The position numbers were made by a program, and so were the translations under genes. The notes beneath the pieces are model-generated. The model searched no databases and was not told where the DNA came from. It saw only the letters and a list, made by a program, of their open reading frames with translations. Positions 35,812 through 44,785 of a stretch of 64,000 nt of DNA are shown one piece after another (the first letter of the stretch is position 1; each line of letters begins with the position of its first letter). Source of the stretch: a bacterium (lineage in GTDB: Bacteria; Joyebacterota; Joyebacteria; Joyebacterales; Joyebacteraceae). The DNA is taken from positions 38,395 to 102,394 of the forward strand of contig JALGZK010000007.1 of NCBI GenBank assembly GCA_025774935.1, in the 5' to 3' direction.

Positions 35812-37197
35812 TCAGTCCCCGGTCCTTGGCGACTCGTCCGTTCGCCCGCCCTCGTAATGACCGATGAGCTTCGTGGGGCTGCCGGAGTCGTCCAGCACGA
35901 CCTCCAACCTGAAGTACTCGATCTCCTCGAAGCGGAAGAGCCGATCTGCCATCGGGATCGCCTGCATGCCCGGATTGTCGCCCCTCTTATAGAAGAGCTT
36001 CCCGTCCTCGATCCAGAGCTTCCGCGGGTCGTAGGTTCCCGCGTAACTCGCGAGCGTCGCGTCGTCCATCACGAACGGCTCGAGTTTGGCCTTGAGCCCC
36101 GCGATGGTCCAGTCGAGTGCGGCCAGCTCGTCCTCGTCCTCGGTCTCGCTGCTGAGCTTCTCCAGCGCGAGCATGTACGCCGTGTCGAGCGCCTCGCTTG
36201 CGGGAACCTCGACGTGAGGCTCGATCCCCGTTCCCTCCCAGTTCGTACCCGAGATCGGATTGACTGCACGCGCGTATGGGATCCGCATGCCCGTGCTCAG
36301 ACTCGGAAAGAGCCTCTGCTTCACCGGGTGCGCGCCGCCGCCCGTTGTCTCGCCGACTATGGTCGCACGCTCCATGTTCTTCAGGTTGTAGGTGAACTCC
36401 TCGGCGCCCGAGAACGTGTAGCTGCTGGTCAGAACGTAGAGGTCGGTGTCGACCATCTTCGGGCCCTGTACGTACGGCGCCGACCAGAACTGCTCGATGG
36501 TGTCGGCGTCTCGGTAGTAGAAGCTGTTCAGGTGCGTGACGTCGTCGACGAAGTAAGCCGTCATGTACTGGATGATCGAGGGACTGCCACCGCCGTTCTC
36601 GCGGAGGTCGATGATGATCGCGTCGGTGTGGGCGAGGAAGTTCATCGCGGCCGTCGCCGTGAAACCCGAGAACGAGGCGTCGACGAACGCATTGAACTTG
36701 AGGTAGCCAACGTTCCCGGACATGATCTCGATCTTCCGGAACTGGAAGTTGACCTTCTTCAGTCGTTCCAGCTCGTTCTGTCTCTCGAGCTCGTGGTCCT
36801 CGTCCTCAGCGAGCAGCATCTCCATGAAGTCAGGATCCGTGTAGCGGACGCCGAGGTGCCGGTCACCGCTGACCTCCTGAAGGTCCTCTGTGAGCGCCCG
36901 GGTGAAGTCCATGAGGTTCCCGAAATCGTCGTACTCGCCGTCTCTGAGCTGCCTCCGGACGTGCGTCTCCATCTCCAGGGCGACGTCCTCGAACACGTAG
37001 GTCTTGTTCAGGGCGGCAGTGACGGAGTCGATGATTGCGGTCACCGTCTCGCGGTCGGCCGCCGGAAGCTCGTCGGGGACGCGCATCGCCTGGCCAAGGG
37101 CGACTCCCGGGACGAGCAGCATCGCTACGGCAAACCCGAGCCCAAAGACCGGTGCGAGCCTCCTTCTGCGGACGATCATCATCCGACCGAATCGCAT
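35812..37197 (-). CDS. Secreted S41-family (C-terminal-processing/IRBP-like) peptidase
   Basis: The 461-residue product has a signal peptide (IVRRRRLAPVFGLGFAVAML, cleavage near ALGQ). An N-terminal helical domain (ADRETVTAIIDSVTAALNKTY) precedes the S41 core: VGYLKFNAF, DAIIIDLRENGGGS and SSYTFSGAEEF with probable catalytic Ser263, then GETTGGGAHPV. No PDZ domain is evident. The C-terminal ~90 residues form a beta-rich domain (DATLASYAGTYDPRKLWIED). This matches the interphotoreceptor-retinoid-binding-protein-like branch of S41 enzymes. Periplasmic. ATG at 37197 follows AAGGGAGAA. Confidence 0.85.
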   Translation of the reverse strand: MRFGRMMIVRRRRLAPVFGLGFAVAMLLVPGVALGQAMRVPDELPAADRETVTAIIDSVTAALNKTYVFEDVALEMETHVRRQLRDGEYDDFGNLMDFTRALTEDLQEVSGDRHLGVRYTDPDFMEMLLAEDEDHELERQNELERLKKVNFQFRKIEIMSGNVGYLKFNAFVDASFSGFTATAAMNFLAHTDAIIIDLRENGGGSPSIIQYMTAYFVDDVTHLNSFYYRDADTIEQFWSAPYVQGPKMVDTDLYVLTSSYTFSGAEEFTYNLKNMERATIVGETTGGGAHPVKQRLFPSLSTGMRIPYARAVNPISGTNWEGTGIEPHVEVPASEALDTAYMLALEKLSSETEDEDELAALDWTIAGLKAKLEPFVMDDATLASYAGTYDPRKLWIEDGKLFYKRGDNPGMQAIPMADRLFRFEEIEYFRLEVVLDDSGSPTKLIGHYEGGRTDESPRTGD

Positions 37198-37503
37198 GTC
37201 GTTCTCCCTTCTGCTGTTCCGTTTCGCGCCCGCGCGGGCGTCCCGTCAGTCTCGAACAGTGTGACCCGGACGGTCTCGCGATGGTTGCAGCGCTGGGTGT
37301 ACGACTACGCATAGGAGTGCGCGCGGGGTCGAGCGAGGTGTGAAAATCCTGCGCACCTGTCGAGTTCAGAGACCCCCGAATCGGGAACATTATGCCCAGC
37401 CGCACGGGGTCACGTCCATGGGTGACGACGCGGCGCACCTCCAAGTACACGGCTCGTAGCCGGTTGCGAGAACGCCCGCCACCGGACGTGCGACCTCCCG
37501 CCG
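37198..37503. other. Intergenic region with no recognisable gene
   Basis: No ORF with a ribosome site and plausible product, and no sigma-70 promoter of the local TTGAC-N17 type, is evident. It leads into the sigma-54 promoter at 37504. Confidence 0.4.
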
Positions 37504-37519
37504 TGGCACGTCGGTTGCT
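37504..37519 (+). promoter_or_regulatory. Sigma-54 (-24/-12) promoter for Spy/CpxP-like lipoprotein
   Basis: TGGCACG-TCGG-TTGCT: TGGCAC at 37504-37509, five bases, TTGC at 37515-37518 and the consensus T. The gene at 37591 starts ~60 nt after the expected initiation point. Confidence 0.72.
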
Positions 37520-37590
37520 CGATATGAGGGTGAGCACCGTGGATGGCGACGCCCGAGCAGGATCACGACCCGCAACACGAGGAGGTTCCG

Positions 37591-38061
37591 ATGGCGACCG
37601 GGAGGAGTGCGGCCACAATGAAGATCGTGGCTCTCCTGGTCGCGTTTCTTCTCACGGGGTGTCGTTCGACTGACGGCGGCGGGGGCGAGCGCGGGCACGG
37701 TCCCGGCGCGGGACCTCCGCCGTTTCCGTCGGTCGACGAGATCCTGAGCGAGCTCGACCTCGCGTCACATCAAGAGCCCGCGGTCCGGGCCATACTCCAG
37801 GCGGCCGAAGAGGAACGCGACGTCGTCATGGACGCCACGAGGCAGGAGCACAGCCACGAAGCGATGATGGCGGCTCGGACTGAGCTTGAAGCGATCAGGC
37901 TGGTGACGAACACGCAGCTCGAGGCGGCGCTTACGTCCGAGCAGATGGAGCTGTACCGCGAGATCGAGGAAGAGGTACGGGAGAAGGTCGAGGCCCAGGC
38001 CGCGCAGATGCGCGGAGGGGGTGGTGGACGAGGAGGGATGAAGGGACCTCGGGGAGGCTAA
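37591..38061 (+). CDS. Spy/CpxP-like periplasmic lipoprotein
   Basis: The 156-residue product has a late signal (KIVALLVAFLLTGC) with a lipobox around residue 24. A helical region follows (ILSELDLASHQEPAVRAILQ ... EERDVVMDATRQEHSHEAMM) with an 'LTSEQMELYREI' segment reminiscent of the LTxxQ motif of Spy/CpxP chaperones. It ends in a Gly/Arg-rich tail (MRGGGGGRGGMKGPRGG). ATG 37591 is chosen because AGGAGG lies just upstream; the frame is open from 37543. It is driven by a consensus sigma-54 promoter, so it probably belongs to a stress or envelope regulon. Function inferred from weak similarity. Confidence 0.6.
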   Translation: MATGRSAATMKIVALLVAFLLTGCRSTDGGGGERGHGPGAGPPPFPSVDEILSELDLASHQEPAVRAILQAAEEERDVVMDATRQEHSHEAMMAARTELEAIRLVTNTQLEAALTSEQMELYREIEEEVREKVEAQAAQMRGGGGGRGGMKGPRGG

Positions 38062-38085
38062 TAACCAGCGTCGACACGCGCCTCG

Positions 38086-38119
38086 ACGGGTGGTCCGCGC
38101 CGCGCAGCGGGCCGCCCGT
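38086..38119 (+). terminator. Terminator hairpin after Spy-like gene
   Basis: A 13-bp stem (ACGGGTGGTCCGC / GCGGGCCGCCCGT, two G.U pairs) with an 8-nt loop, then TCCTCTTTGTT. Confidence 0.6.
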
Positions 38120-38172
38120 TCCTCTTTGTTGGGGGGTGTTCCTTGGATGTGACTGGGCGTGAAGCTACCGCG

Positions 38173-41100
38173 TCAACGGGCGGCGGCCGCCACCTCTGAG
38201 GGCTCCGCCCGCTCCGGACGCTCTCCCCGGAGGCGCGACTCCATCCGCTCCCGGCACTGGTGAACGAACGCCTCGAGCCTGACCATCTCGGTCGACTGCT
38301 CGAGCCCGTCGTAGGCGATCTTGAGAACGGGGATGTTCTCGTCCTTCTGGACCTTCGTGAGGAGCGCGTTCACGACCGCGCCGGGCATGCAGTTGAAGGG
38401 GTGGAGGTTCACGAGGCCATCGCAGTTCGCGTGGATGTACTCCATGGCCCTTCCTACGGAGAGGACCATCTCGCCTCCGCGCACCTCCGGAACGAGGTAG
38501 TCGCGAGCGGCGTGGATGACGTCGTTCGTCGGGGCCTCATCGTGGAAGCGCCGGACGGCCCCCTCGAACTCCTTCAGGATCTTCTGCTTGTCGCGCTCCT
38601 GCACGAACTGCGTGACCCTCTCCTTCGCGAGGAGCTTCCAGTCTCCGTCTTCCCGAGCCTCGCGCTTGCGGCTCCAGTTGATGTAGTTGAGCCACTCCTC
38701 GAACGGCGGCGCCACGGCCTCTCCTCCGAGCGCCTCGATCTTCCTGATCACCGAGTTGTTCACGTACTCGTTCGAGCGAACGAAGATCTCGCCGACGATG
38801 CCGATGAGCGGCCGTCGCTCGGAGCGGTCGACCTCGACCGCCTCGAACTCCCGCCGCGCCTCACGCGCGAGCGCCTCGAGATCGCCCTTGGTCTCGATGA
38901 CGTCCTGCGCGAGACCCAGGTACTTCTGGTAGACCGCGTCCGTATCGCCCGAGTGAACCTCGTACGGGCGCGTCTCGCGGAGGAGCTTCTGGATCGAGTC
39001 GACGAAGACGATGCCACGCCACGCCAGGCTCCGGAAGTTCCGTCCGAGGTCGGCGGTGGTCTTGTGGTACTCCTTCGTCTGGTCGAGAAGCACGAGCGGG
39101 ATGTCGTCGTAGCCGAGGTCGTCGAGGACGAGACGCTGGAACCTGCAGTACTGGCCGAACCGACAGGGACCGAACGCCGTCGGCATGAGGAACGCCGTCG
39201 CGTCGCGGTCGAAGTCCGGCGAGTTGATGTGCCTCAGGAAGTCACCCGTCGTGATGACGCACGGATAACACTCCTTCCCGGACGTGTGAGCGCGGCCGAG
39301 CGTGCGGCTCTCCTCGTCGCTGATGGGCATCTGGCGCGCGTCGACGCCGTGCGCCCGCATGGCGGCGGCCACCACGTGGCCGTGGTCGTCCATGTGGGGG
39401 ATGAAGACGGTACGCTTCGTCTGGGACGCGGGCTGGGTGCGTTCGCCGGCGGGTAGTAGCCTCGGTTCCTCCGCCACCCCGCTCTTCCGCACTCCCGCGA
39501 GGCTGTCGAGGAACGCCTCGCAGCGGGTGATCGCGCCGACGTCGGCGGAGTGCTCGTCGACCTCCAGCGTGAGGCAGGGCTTCTTCCCGAGCTCGCGCTC
39601 CACGTACTTCATGATGAACGAGTCCGGTCCGCACCCGAAGTTCGTGATGTAGACCGGGTAGAGGCGCGGGTCGCGTTCGATGATCCTGACACCCGCGAGG
39701 ATCCGCTGCCCGTACTTCCAGTACATGTGCGGGTAGTCGTCCGTCACGTCCTCGCTCCCGATCGGGAGCATGTCCAGCGGGATTGAGAGCACTCCCAGGT
39801 TCCGGAGCTTCTCGGGGATGTTCATGTTCAGGCCCGGATCGCACCCGTTGTACGAGCGGCTGACGATCACGAGCGCAAGCTCGTCGTCGTCGAGCTGCGC
39901 GAGGAGCTCCGCTCCACGCTCCTGGAGCATGGCGTTGAACCGCTCCTGTGCGGCGAACGCCTCGCTGATCGCGTGGTTCGCCCGGTCCCGCGGGACACCG
40001 AGCTTGAGGAGCATCGTCTCGAGGTCGTGGCGCACCGCACGCTCTCCCCGCGACATGTGGAGGATCGGGAGCACGAGCTTCGACTCCCAGTCGACGTCCT
40101 CCATCGCGGCCTTCGCCATGAAGGGGACCGCCTGAACGTACGGGCACGTGAACGAGTTCGTCGTCGGTTCCTTCTCGTTCGGCATGTCGACGATCGTCGG
40201 CAGGAAGATGTGGTCGACGTCCTTCTCGACGAGGTCGCGGATGTGGCCGTGCGAGACCTTGATGGGGAAGCAGGTCTCGGCCGCCACTTCCTCGATTCCG
40301 TCCTGGATGAGCGAGCGGTTCGTCGCGCTCGATGTGACGACGTCGAACCCGGCCTCCGTGAAGAGCGCCTTCCACATCGGAAGGAACTCCCACGTGTGTG
40401 TCATCTGCGGGATCCCGATCGTCTTCCCGATGGGGTCGCCCGGCCTGCCCTTCGAGTAGGCGGTCCTCAAGTACTTCAGGCGGTCCGTGAACGGGCGCGG
40501 AAGGTCGCCTCCCGCCTTCGTCTCCGACTCGTCGTACTTGCCGCAGCGGTCGCCGTAGCGGAGCACGCGCTCGCCACCGTCGCCTTCGACCGTCACGACA
40601 CGGATCTCGCAGTCGTTCGGGCAGTCGTGGCATACGAACGCGTCGAACTCGTAGTTCACTCCCCTGAGGTCAAACCCCTTGAACCCCGTCTCCTCGCCGG
40701 TCTCGTCGTACCAGTCGCGGGCGATGAGCGCCATGCCGATCGCGCCCATGACATCGTGATGCGGCGGGATTGTGATCTCTTTGCCGAGGAGGCTCTCCAT
40801 CGCCGCCTTGATGCCCCTGTTGTACGCCGTTCCGCCCTGGAAGAGGATGACGTCGCCGATCGGTCGTCCCGAGACGACGCGGTTCAGGTAGTTCTGGATG
40901 ATCGAATAGCACAGCCCCGAGCAGAGGTCGTCGACGGCGGTGCCGTGGTGCCTCTTGCGGTTGACGTCGGTCTCCATGAAGACCGTGCATCGGTCGCCCA
41001 TGACGGGCGGCTCGCCGGCCGCGAGCGCAAGCCTGCCGAACTCGCCGGTCTTGAGTCCAACGCCGAGCCGTTCGGACTGCTCTTCGATGAACGAGCCGGT

Positions 41101-42453
41101 CCCCGCCGCGCAGACCTTGTTCATCGTGAAGTCTACGACCGCACCGTTCCGGAGGCTGATGTACTTCGAGTCCTGGCCGCCGATGTCGAAGATCGTATCG
41201 ACGTCCGGTCTCGTGAACGCGCCGCCCGTGGCGTGCGCTGTGATCTCGTTCTTGACGACGTCGGCGCCGATGAAGTCGCCCGTGAGGTATCGACCCGACC
41301 CGGTCGTGGCGCAGCCGCGGACGCGCACGCGTCCCTTCCCGCCGCGCTCCTCGAGCGAGGTCCCGACCCTGTAGAGCGACTCGGTCACCGCGGCGAGCGG
41401 ACGCCCGCCGGTCATGTAGTACTCGCGCCCGAGGACGCGGCCCTCGGAGTCGACGGCGACCACGTTCGTCGAGATCGAACCGACGTCGACGCCGACGAAG
41501 ACGTCGACCGGACCCTCGCCCTCCGGGAACGGATCGGGCTCCGTGCGGATCTCGTACCCGTCGTCTACGAGCATCTTGTGAGTCGCGCCGCCCGCGTGGT
41601 GCTCGGCGCCGAGGTATTCGCGGATCGGCTCGAGCGAGTCGATCGTCCCGAGCTCCCCGCGTTCCTTCCTGGCGAGAACCGCTCCGATCGCTCCCATCGA
41701 GGCGTAGTGCTCGGGGATGACGAGCTCGCCGTCGCCGAGCTCCAGGATCTCGGTGAACGCCCTGACCATTCCGGCGTTGGCCGCCACGCCGCCCTGGAAC
41801 GCGATGCGGGGGAGGAGCTCCTTTCCCTTCCCGACGACGGCGACCAGGTTCCTCGCCATCGCGAAGCAGAGGCCCGCGACGATGTCGTAGTCCGGGGTCC
41901 CTTCCTGCTGGAGGTGGATCATGTCGCTCTTCGCGAAGACGGAGCAGCGCCCCGCGATCCGCGGGACGTGAACGCTCTTTAGAGCCAGCTCGCCCCACTC
42001 CTCCTCGATGCTGATGCCGAGTCGCGAGGCCTGCTGGTCGAGGAACGACCCGGTCCCCGCCGCACAGAGCGAGTTCATCGCGAAGTCGCGCGTGTGGACG
42101 CGCCCGGACTCCGGGTCCTTCTCGAGAAGGATGATCTTCGAGTCCTCGCCGCCGATCTCGAGGATCGTGCGGACGTCGGGATGGAGGGTGGCGGTGGCGG
42201 TCGCGTGGGCGACGATCTCGTTCAGGGGCTCGATCCCGTAGAGCTCGCCGAGGATCGCCGTGCCGGCGCCGGTCAGCGCCACGCCCTTGATCCGGTCGAG
42301 CGGGACGGTAGAGGAGAGCTCCCCGAGAGCCTCGAGGGCGGCCTTCGTAGGCTTCCCTAGAGTGCGTACGTACCGTTCGCTCACGACGTTCAGGTCGTCG
42401 TCGAGCAGCACCAGGTTGAGGCTGATGGAGCCGATGTCGATCCCGAGGTACAC
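38173..42453 (-). CDS. Tandem activase / 2-hydroxyacyl-CoA dehydratase-like fusion
   Basis: The 1426-residue protein starts at GTG (42453) after GGGAGG. Two BcrAD/BadFG (HgdC-like) ASKHA ATPase domains occur in tandem, ~1-265 (MYLGIDIGSISLNLVLLDDD) and ~317-600 (VFVGVDVGSISTNVVAVD). Each retains the two cysteines that hold the bridging 4Fe-4S cluster in HgdC (C130/C170 and C448/C489). A Cys motif (CHDCPNDCEIR), a DUF2229-like region and an HgdB-like dehydratase domain follow. Relatives use ATP to reduce a dehydratase with one electron. The in vivo substrate is unknown. It suggests anaerobic chemistry. Confidence 0.85.
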   Translation of the reverse strand: MYLGIDIGSISLNLVLLDDDLNVVSERYVRTLGKPTKAALEALGELSSTVPLDRIKGVALTGAGTAILGELYGIEPLNEIVAHATATATLHPDVRTILEIGGEDSKIILLEKDPESGRVHTRDFAMNSLCAAGTGSFLDQQASRLGISIEEEWGELALKSVHVPRIAGRCSVFAKSDMIHLQQEGTPDYDIVAGLCFAMARNLVAVVGKGKELLPRIAFQGGVAANAGMVRAFTEILELGDGELVIPEHYASMGAIGAVLARKERGELGTIDSLEPIREYLGAEHHAGGATHKMLVDDGYEIRTEPDPFPEGEGPVDVFVGVDVGSISTNVVAVDSEGRVLGREYYMTGGRPLAAVTESLYRVGTSLEERGGKGRVRVRGCATTGSGRYLTGDFIGADVVKNEITAHATGGAFTRPDVDTIFDIGGQDSKYISLRNGAVVDFTMNKVCAAGTGSFIEEQSERLGVGLKTGEFGRLALAAGEPPVMGDRCTVFMETDVNRKRHHGTAVDDLCSGLCYSIIQNYLNRVVSGRPIGDVILFQGGTAYNRGIKAAMESLLGKEITIPPHHDVMGAIGMALIARDWYDETGEETGFKGFDLRGVNYEFDAFVCHDCPNDCEIRVVTVEGDGGERVLRYGDRCGKYDESETKAGGDLPRPFTDRLKYLRTAYSKGRPGDPIGKTIGIPQMTHTWEFLPMWKALFTEAGFDVVTSSATNRSLIQDGIEEVAAETCFPIKVSHGHIRDLVEKDVDHIFLPTIVDMPNEKEPTTNSFTCPYVQAVPFMAKAAMEDVDWESKLVLPILHMSRGERAVRHDLETMLLKLGVPRDRANHAISEAFAAQERFNAMLQERGAELLAQLDDDELALVIVSRSYNGCDPGLNMNIPEKLRNLGVLSIPLDMLPIGSEDVTDDYPHMYWKYGQRILAGVRIIERDPRLYPVYITNFGCGPDSFIMKYVERELGKKPCLTLEVDEHSADVGAITRCEAFLDSLAGVRKSGVAEEPRLLPAGERTQPASQTKRTVFIPHMDDHGHVVAAAMRAHGVDARQMPISDEESRTLGRAHTSGKECYPCVITTGDFLRHINSPDFDRDATAFLMPTAFGPCRFGQYCRFQRLVLDDLGYDDIPLVLLDQTKEYHKTTADLGRNFRSLAWRGIVFVDSIQKLLRETRPYEVHSGDTDAVYQKYLGLAQDVIETKGDLEALAREARREFEAVEVDRSERRPLIGIVGEIFVRSNEYVNNSVIRKIEALGGEAVAPPFEEWLNYINWSRKREAREDGDWKLLAKERVTQFVQERDKQKILKEFEGAVRRFHDEAPTNDVIHAARDYLVPEVRGGEMVLSVGRAMEYIHANCDGLVNLHPFNCMPGAVVNALLTKVQKDENIPVLKIAYDGLEQSTEMVRLEAFVHQCRERMESRLRGERPERAEPSEVAAAAR

Positions 42454-42843
42454 GCGACCTCCCTCTGACGCTTCGTCGCGGCGCTTCCCGCGCTCTCCCC
42501 CTAGTGCGCCGACGCCCCGTCGGCTGACCTGCAGTCTCGAGCGGAGCGTCTAATCAACGGGCACGTGGGCCACTGCGTCGGCGAACTACGAGTGGTTCTG
42601 AATGTGCCAGCTGAAGATAGCACGCGTCCACCCGTTCGTCAAGTCACGTGGAGAGACGACCTTACGGCGCGCCTCATTCATCTGGGGCGCTTCGCGGAAA
42701 AGCCCCTGCAGCAAGGCCTTTCCCGGCCGCCAGGGCGTCGGAAGTCCCTTTACCCCCGGGTGCGTTCGCGTGTCGTACAATGATAGAGGCCGGATGATGC
42801 TCAGATCCTCCCGTTCGGGGAGGCCTACCTCGGAGGTGGCACC
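42454..42843. other. Intergenic region between divergent genes
   Basis: It contains the minus-strand promoter at 42614-42642 and a TACAAT box (42776-42781) 63 bp before the DUF362 start on the plus strand, without a good -35 box. No protein gene is evident. Confidence 0.4.
42614..42642 (-). promoter_or_regulatory. Sigma-70-type promoter for activase/dehydratase gene
   Basis: Minus strand TTGACG (42637-42642), a 17-bp spacer and TATCTT (42614-42619), with a ~155-nt leader to the GTG at 42453. Confidence 0.65.
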
Positions 42844-44544
42844 ATGCTCGCGCGCGAAAACCGCCGATTCGCGGGTCGGTACGGGGCTTTTGGGTGGTCG
42901 ATCATGATCGGACTCGCGGCTCTGGCCTGGCTGGTGGTCCGATCCGGACGTAGGCCGTCACGGCTCGTCTACCCCTGCCAGCGTGCTGCCGCGTCCACGT
43001 CGTGGATGTTCCTCGGCGTCCCGTTCGCGGGATTCATAACCTCGGAGCGGTGGCGCCGGCCGGCGCTCTGGATCGCCGGCATCGCGGTCGCCGCCCTGGC
43101 CTTCATCTTCCTCGGAGTCCCCGCGCTCAGGATGCTCGACGCCGAGATCTCCGCATCGGCGCTCTCGGCTCAGGCGGAGCGCGTCCCCGCCTGGTCGGGG
43201 AGGGCAGCGAATCTCCCGGGCCGGGTCGTTCACGTCCGCGATACGGACGCGACATTCTGGGACTACGGGACGGACTGGTACGGCGACTACATCGACCAGG
43301 ACGTGGTCACCGCCATGGTGACCGAGGGCCTCCTCACGCTGACCGGAACCCAGAGCGTTCACAGCGCCTGGCAGGTGCTCATCCCGGACTTCGAGCCCGG
43401 GCAGAGGCTCGCCATCAAGGTGAACTTCAACAACGTGACGAGTCTCCCTCCGGGCGACGACATCGACGCCGTCATCGAGCCTGTGAACGCCCTTCTCGGC
43501 GGGCTCATCGACTACGGGTTCGCGCCCTCGGACATCACCGTCTTCGACGTCACGAACACCATCTACCACTCGGGGCTCATCCCCCAACGGTTCATCGACG
43601 GTTGCGACTACCCCGGCGTCAACTTCGAGGGATGGGTGACGAACGGCGTGTCGTTCAGCAGCACGGATGCGATCGTATTCAACCCGCCCTCGGGACCGGG
43701 AATCAGCAACCGCCGGATTGCGAGGTGCCTCGCGGAGGCGGACTACCTGATCAACATGCCGATCTCAAAGGTCCACGACTACGCCGGTCTGACCCTCACG
43801 TTCAAGAACCACTTCGGCTCGTTCAACCGGTGCGACTACGCTCACAACTACGTCTTCACCTCGAGCCCGTACTGGTCTCCGGACTACAGCCCACTCGTCG
43901 ACATCTGGCTGAACGAGCACTTCGGCGGCAAGAACGTGCTCATCCTCAACGACCTCCTCTTCGGCAACTGGGAGCACCTCTTCGGTCCTCCCACGCCGTG
44001 GCCGTCGTTCGGGAACGGGGCACCGAACAGCATCCTGCTTGCCACGGATCCGGTCGCCATCGACTGCGTGGCGGCGGACTTCCTCGCAGTTGAGGGGAAC
44101 GTGCCCGCGGGCGCCGACCAGTACCTCGTGCTCGCGTCCGCCGCGGGCCTCGGCGTCTTCGAGCGCGCGCCCTCGCCCGGGGTCTACTCGATCATCGACT
44201 ACACCTACCTCGAGGGTCCCTTCGACGGGACAGGGGTGAACGGGGGAGGCCCCGAGGCAGCGCGGCCGCAGATGCTCACGCTGCCGCAGAACCCGGTCTC
44301 CGATACCGCGTCGATCCACCTGGAGCTTCCGATGGGCTACGCGGGGAAGGCGACGGTCCGGCTCTACGACGTGCGCGGCCGCCTGGTTCGCACGCTCGTC
44401 GAGGACGAGACTCTGACGGGCTCGCGCGACCTCTCGTGGGACGGCCGCGACGACAGCGGGGTCCGTGCCGCGAGCGGTGTCTACTGGATCACGCTCGACT
44501 ACGAGGGAACGCGCGAGACGGCGCGCGTCGTGCTCGTGCGCTGA
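42844..44544 (+). CDS. DUF362-domain protein with C-terminal FlgD-Ig-like tail
   Basis: The 566-residue product has two N-terminal hydrophobic segments (SIMIGLAALAWLVV and LWIAGIAVAALAFIFLG). The body is a DUF362 domain: LAIKVNFNNVTS, LIDYGFAPSDITVFD, MPISKVHDYAGLTLTFKNHFGSFNR, LLATDPVAIDCVAADFL. The last ~90 residues are a FlgD-Ig-like/T9SS-type sorting domain (LPQNPVSDTASIHLELP ... VRLYDVRGRLVRTL ... WDGRDDSGVRAASGVYWI). That implies export to the surface in this phylum. DUF362 proteins are of unknown activity and often have Fe-S partners. ATG follows TCGGAGGTGGCACC. Confidence 0.75.
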   Translation: MLARENRRFAGRYGAFGWSIMIGLAALAWLVVRSGRRPSRLVYPCQRAAASTSWMFLGVPFAGFITSERWRRPALWIAGIAVAALAFIFLGVPALRMLDAEISASALSAQAERVPAWSGRAANLPGRVVHVRDTDATFWDYGTDWYGDYIDQDVVTAMVTEGLLTLTGTQSVHSAWQVLIPDFEPGQRLAIKVNFNNVTSLPPGDDIDAVIEPVNALLGGLIDYGFAPSDITVFDVTNTIYHSGLIPQRFIDGCDYPGVNFEGWVTNGVSFSSTDAIVFNPPSGPGISNRRIARCLAEADYLINMPISKVHDYAGLTLTFKNHFGSFNRCDYAHNYVFTSSPYWSPDYSPLVDIWLNEHFGGKNVLILNDLLFGNWEHLFGPPTPWPSFGNGAPNSILLATDPVAIDCVAADFLAVEGNVPAGADQYLVLASAAGLGVFERAPSPGVYSIIDYTYLEGPFDGTGVNGGGPEAARPQMLTLPQNPVSDTASIHLELPMGYAGKATVRLYDVRGRLVRTLVEDETLTGSRDLSWDGRDDSGVRAASGVYWITLDYEGTRETARVVLVR

Positions 44545-44575
44545 CGCCCGAGGGCCACCCTTCCGACGAATTGAA

Positions 44576-44604
44576 ACGAGGCCGCCGTACCCAGGCGGCC
44601 TCGT
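44576..44604 (+). terminator. Hairpin terminator after DUF362 gene
   Basis: ACGAGGCCGCC / GGCGGCCTCGT, an 11-bp stem with GTACCCA loop. Weak T tail. Confidence 0.65.
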
Positions 44605-44712
44605 CGTTCGTCACGGAACGCCGGCGCGGCCGACGGAGCAGACCTTCACCCCCCGCGCAGGCGCCTCTGACACCGCCGGGACGCTTCGCAGCAGCCGAAG
44701 GACGGTCCCGCC

Positions 44713-44741
44713 TTGAACGGCACCGCGGGCTGAGCTATGCT
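44713..44741 (+). promoter_or_regulatory. Sigma-70-type promoter for lipid operon
   Basis: TTGAAC (44713-44718), a 17-bp spacer and TATGCT (44736-44741), 44 bp before the ATG at 44786. Seven genes follow without another obvious promoter or terminator. Confidence 0.65.
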
Positions 44742-44785
44742 CGACAGCGACGCAGGCCCGGAGGCCGTATCAGAGGAGCACGCCG

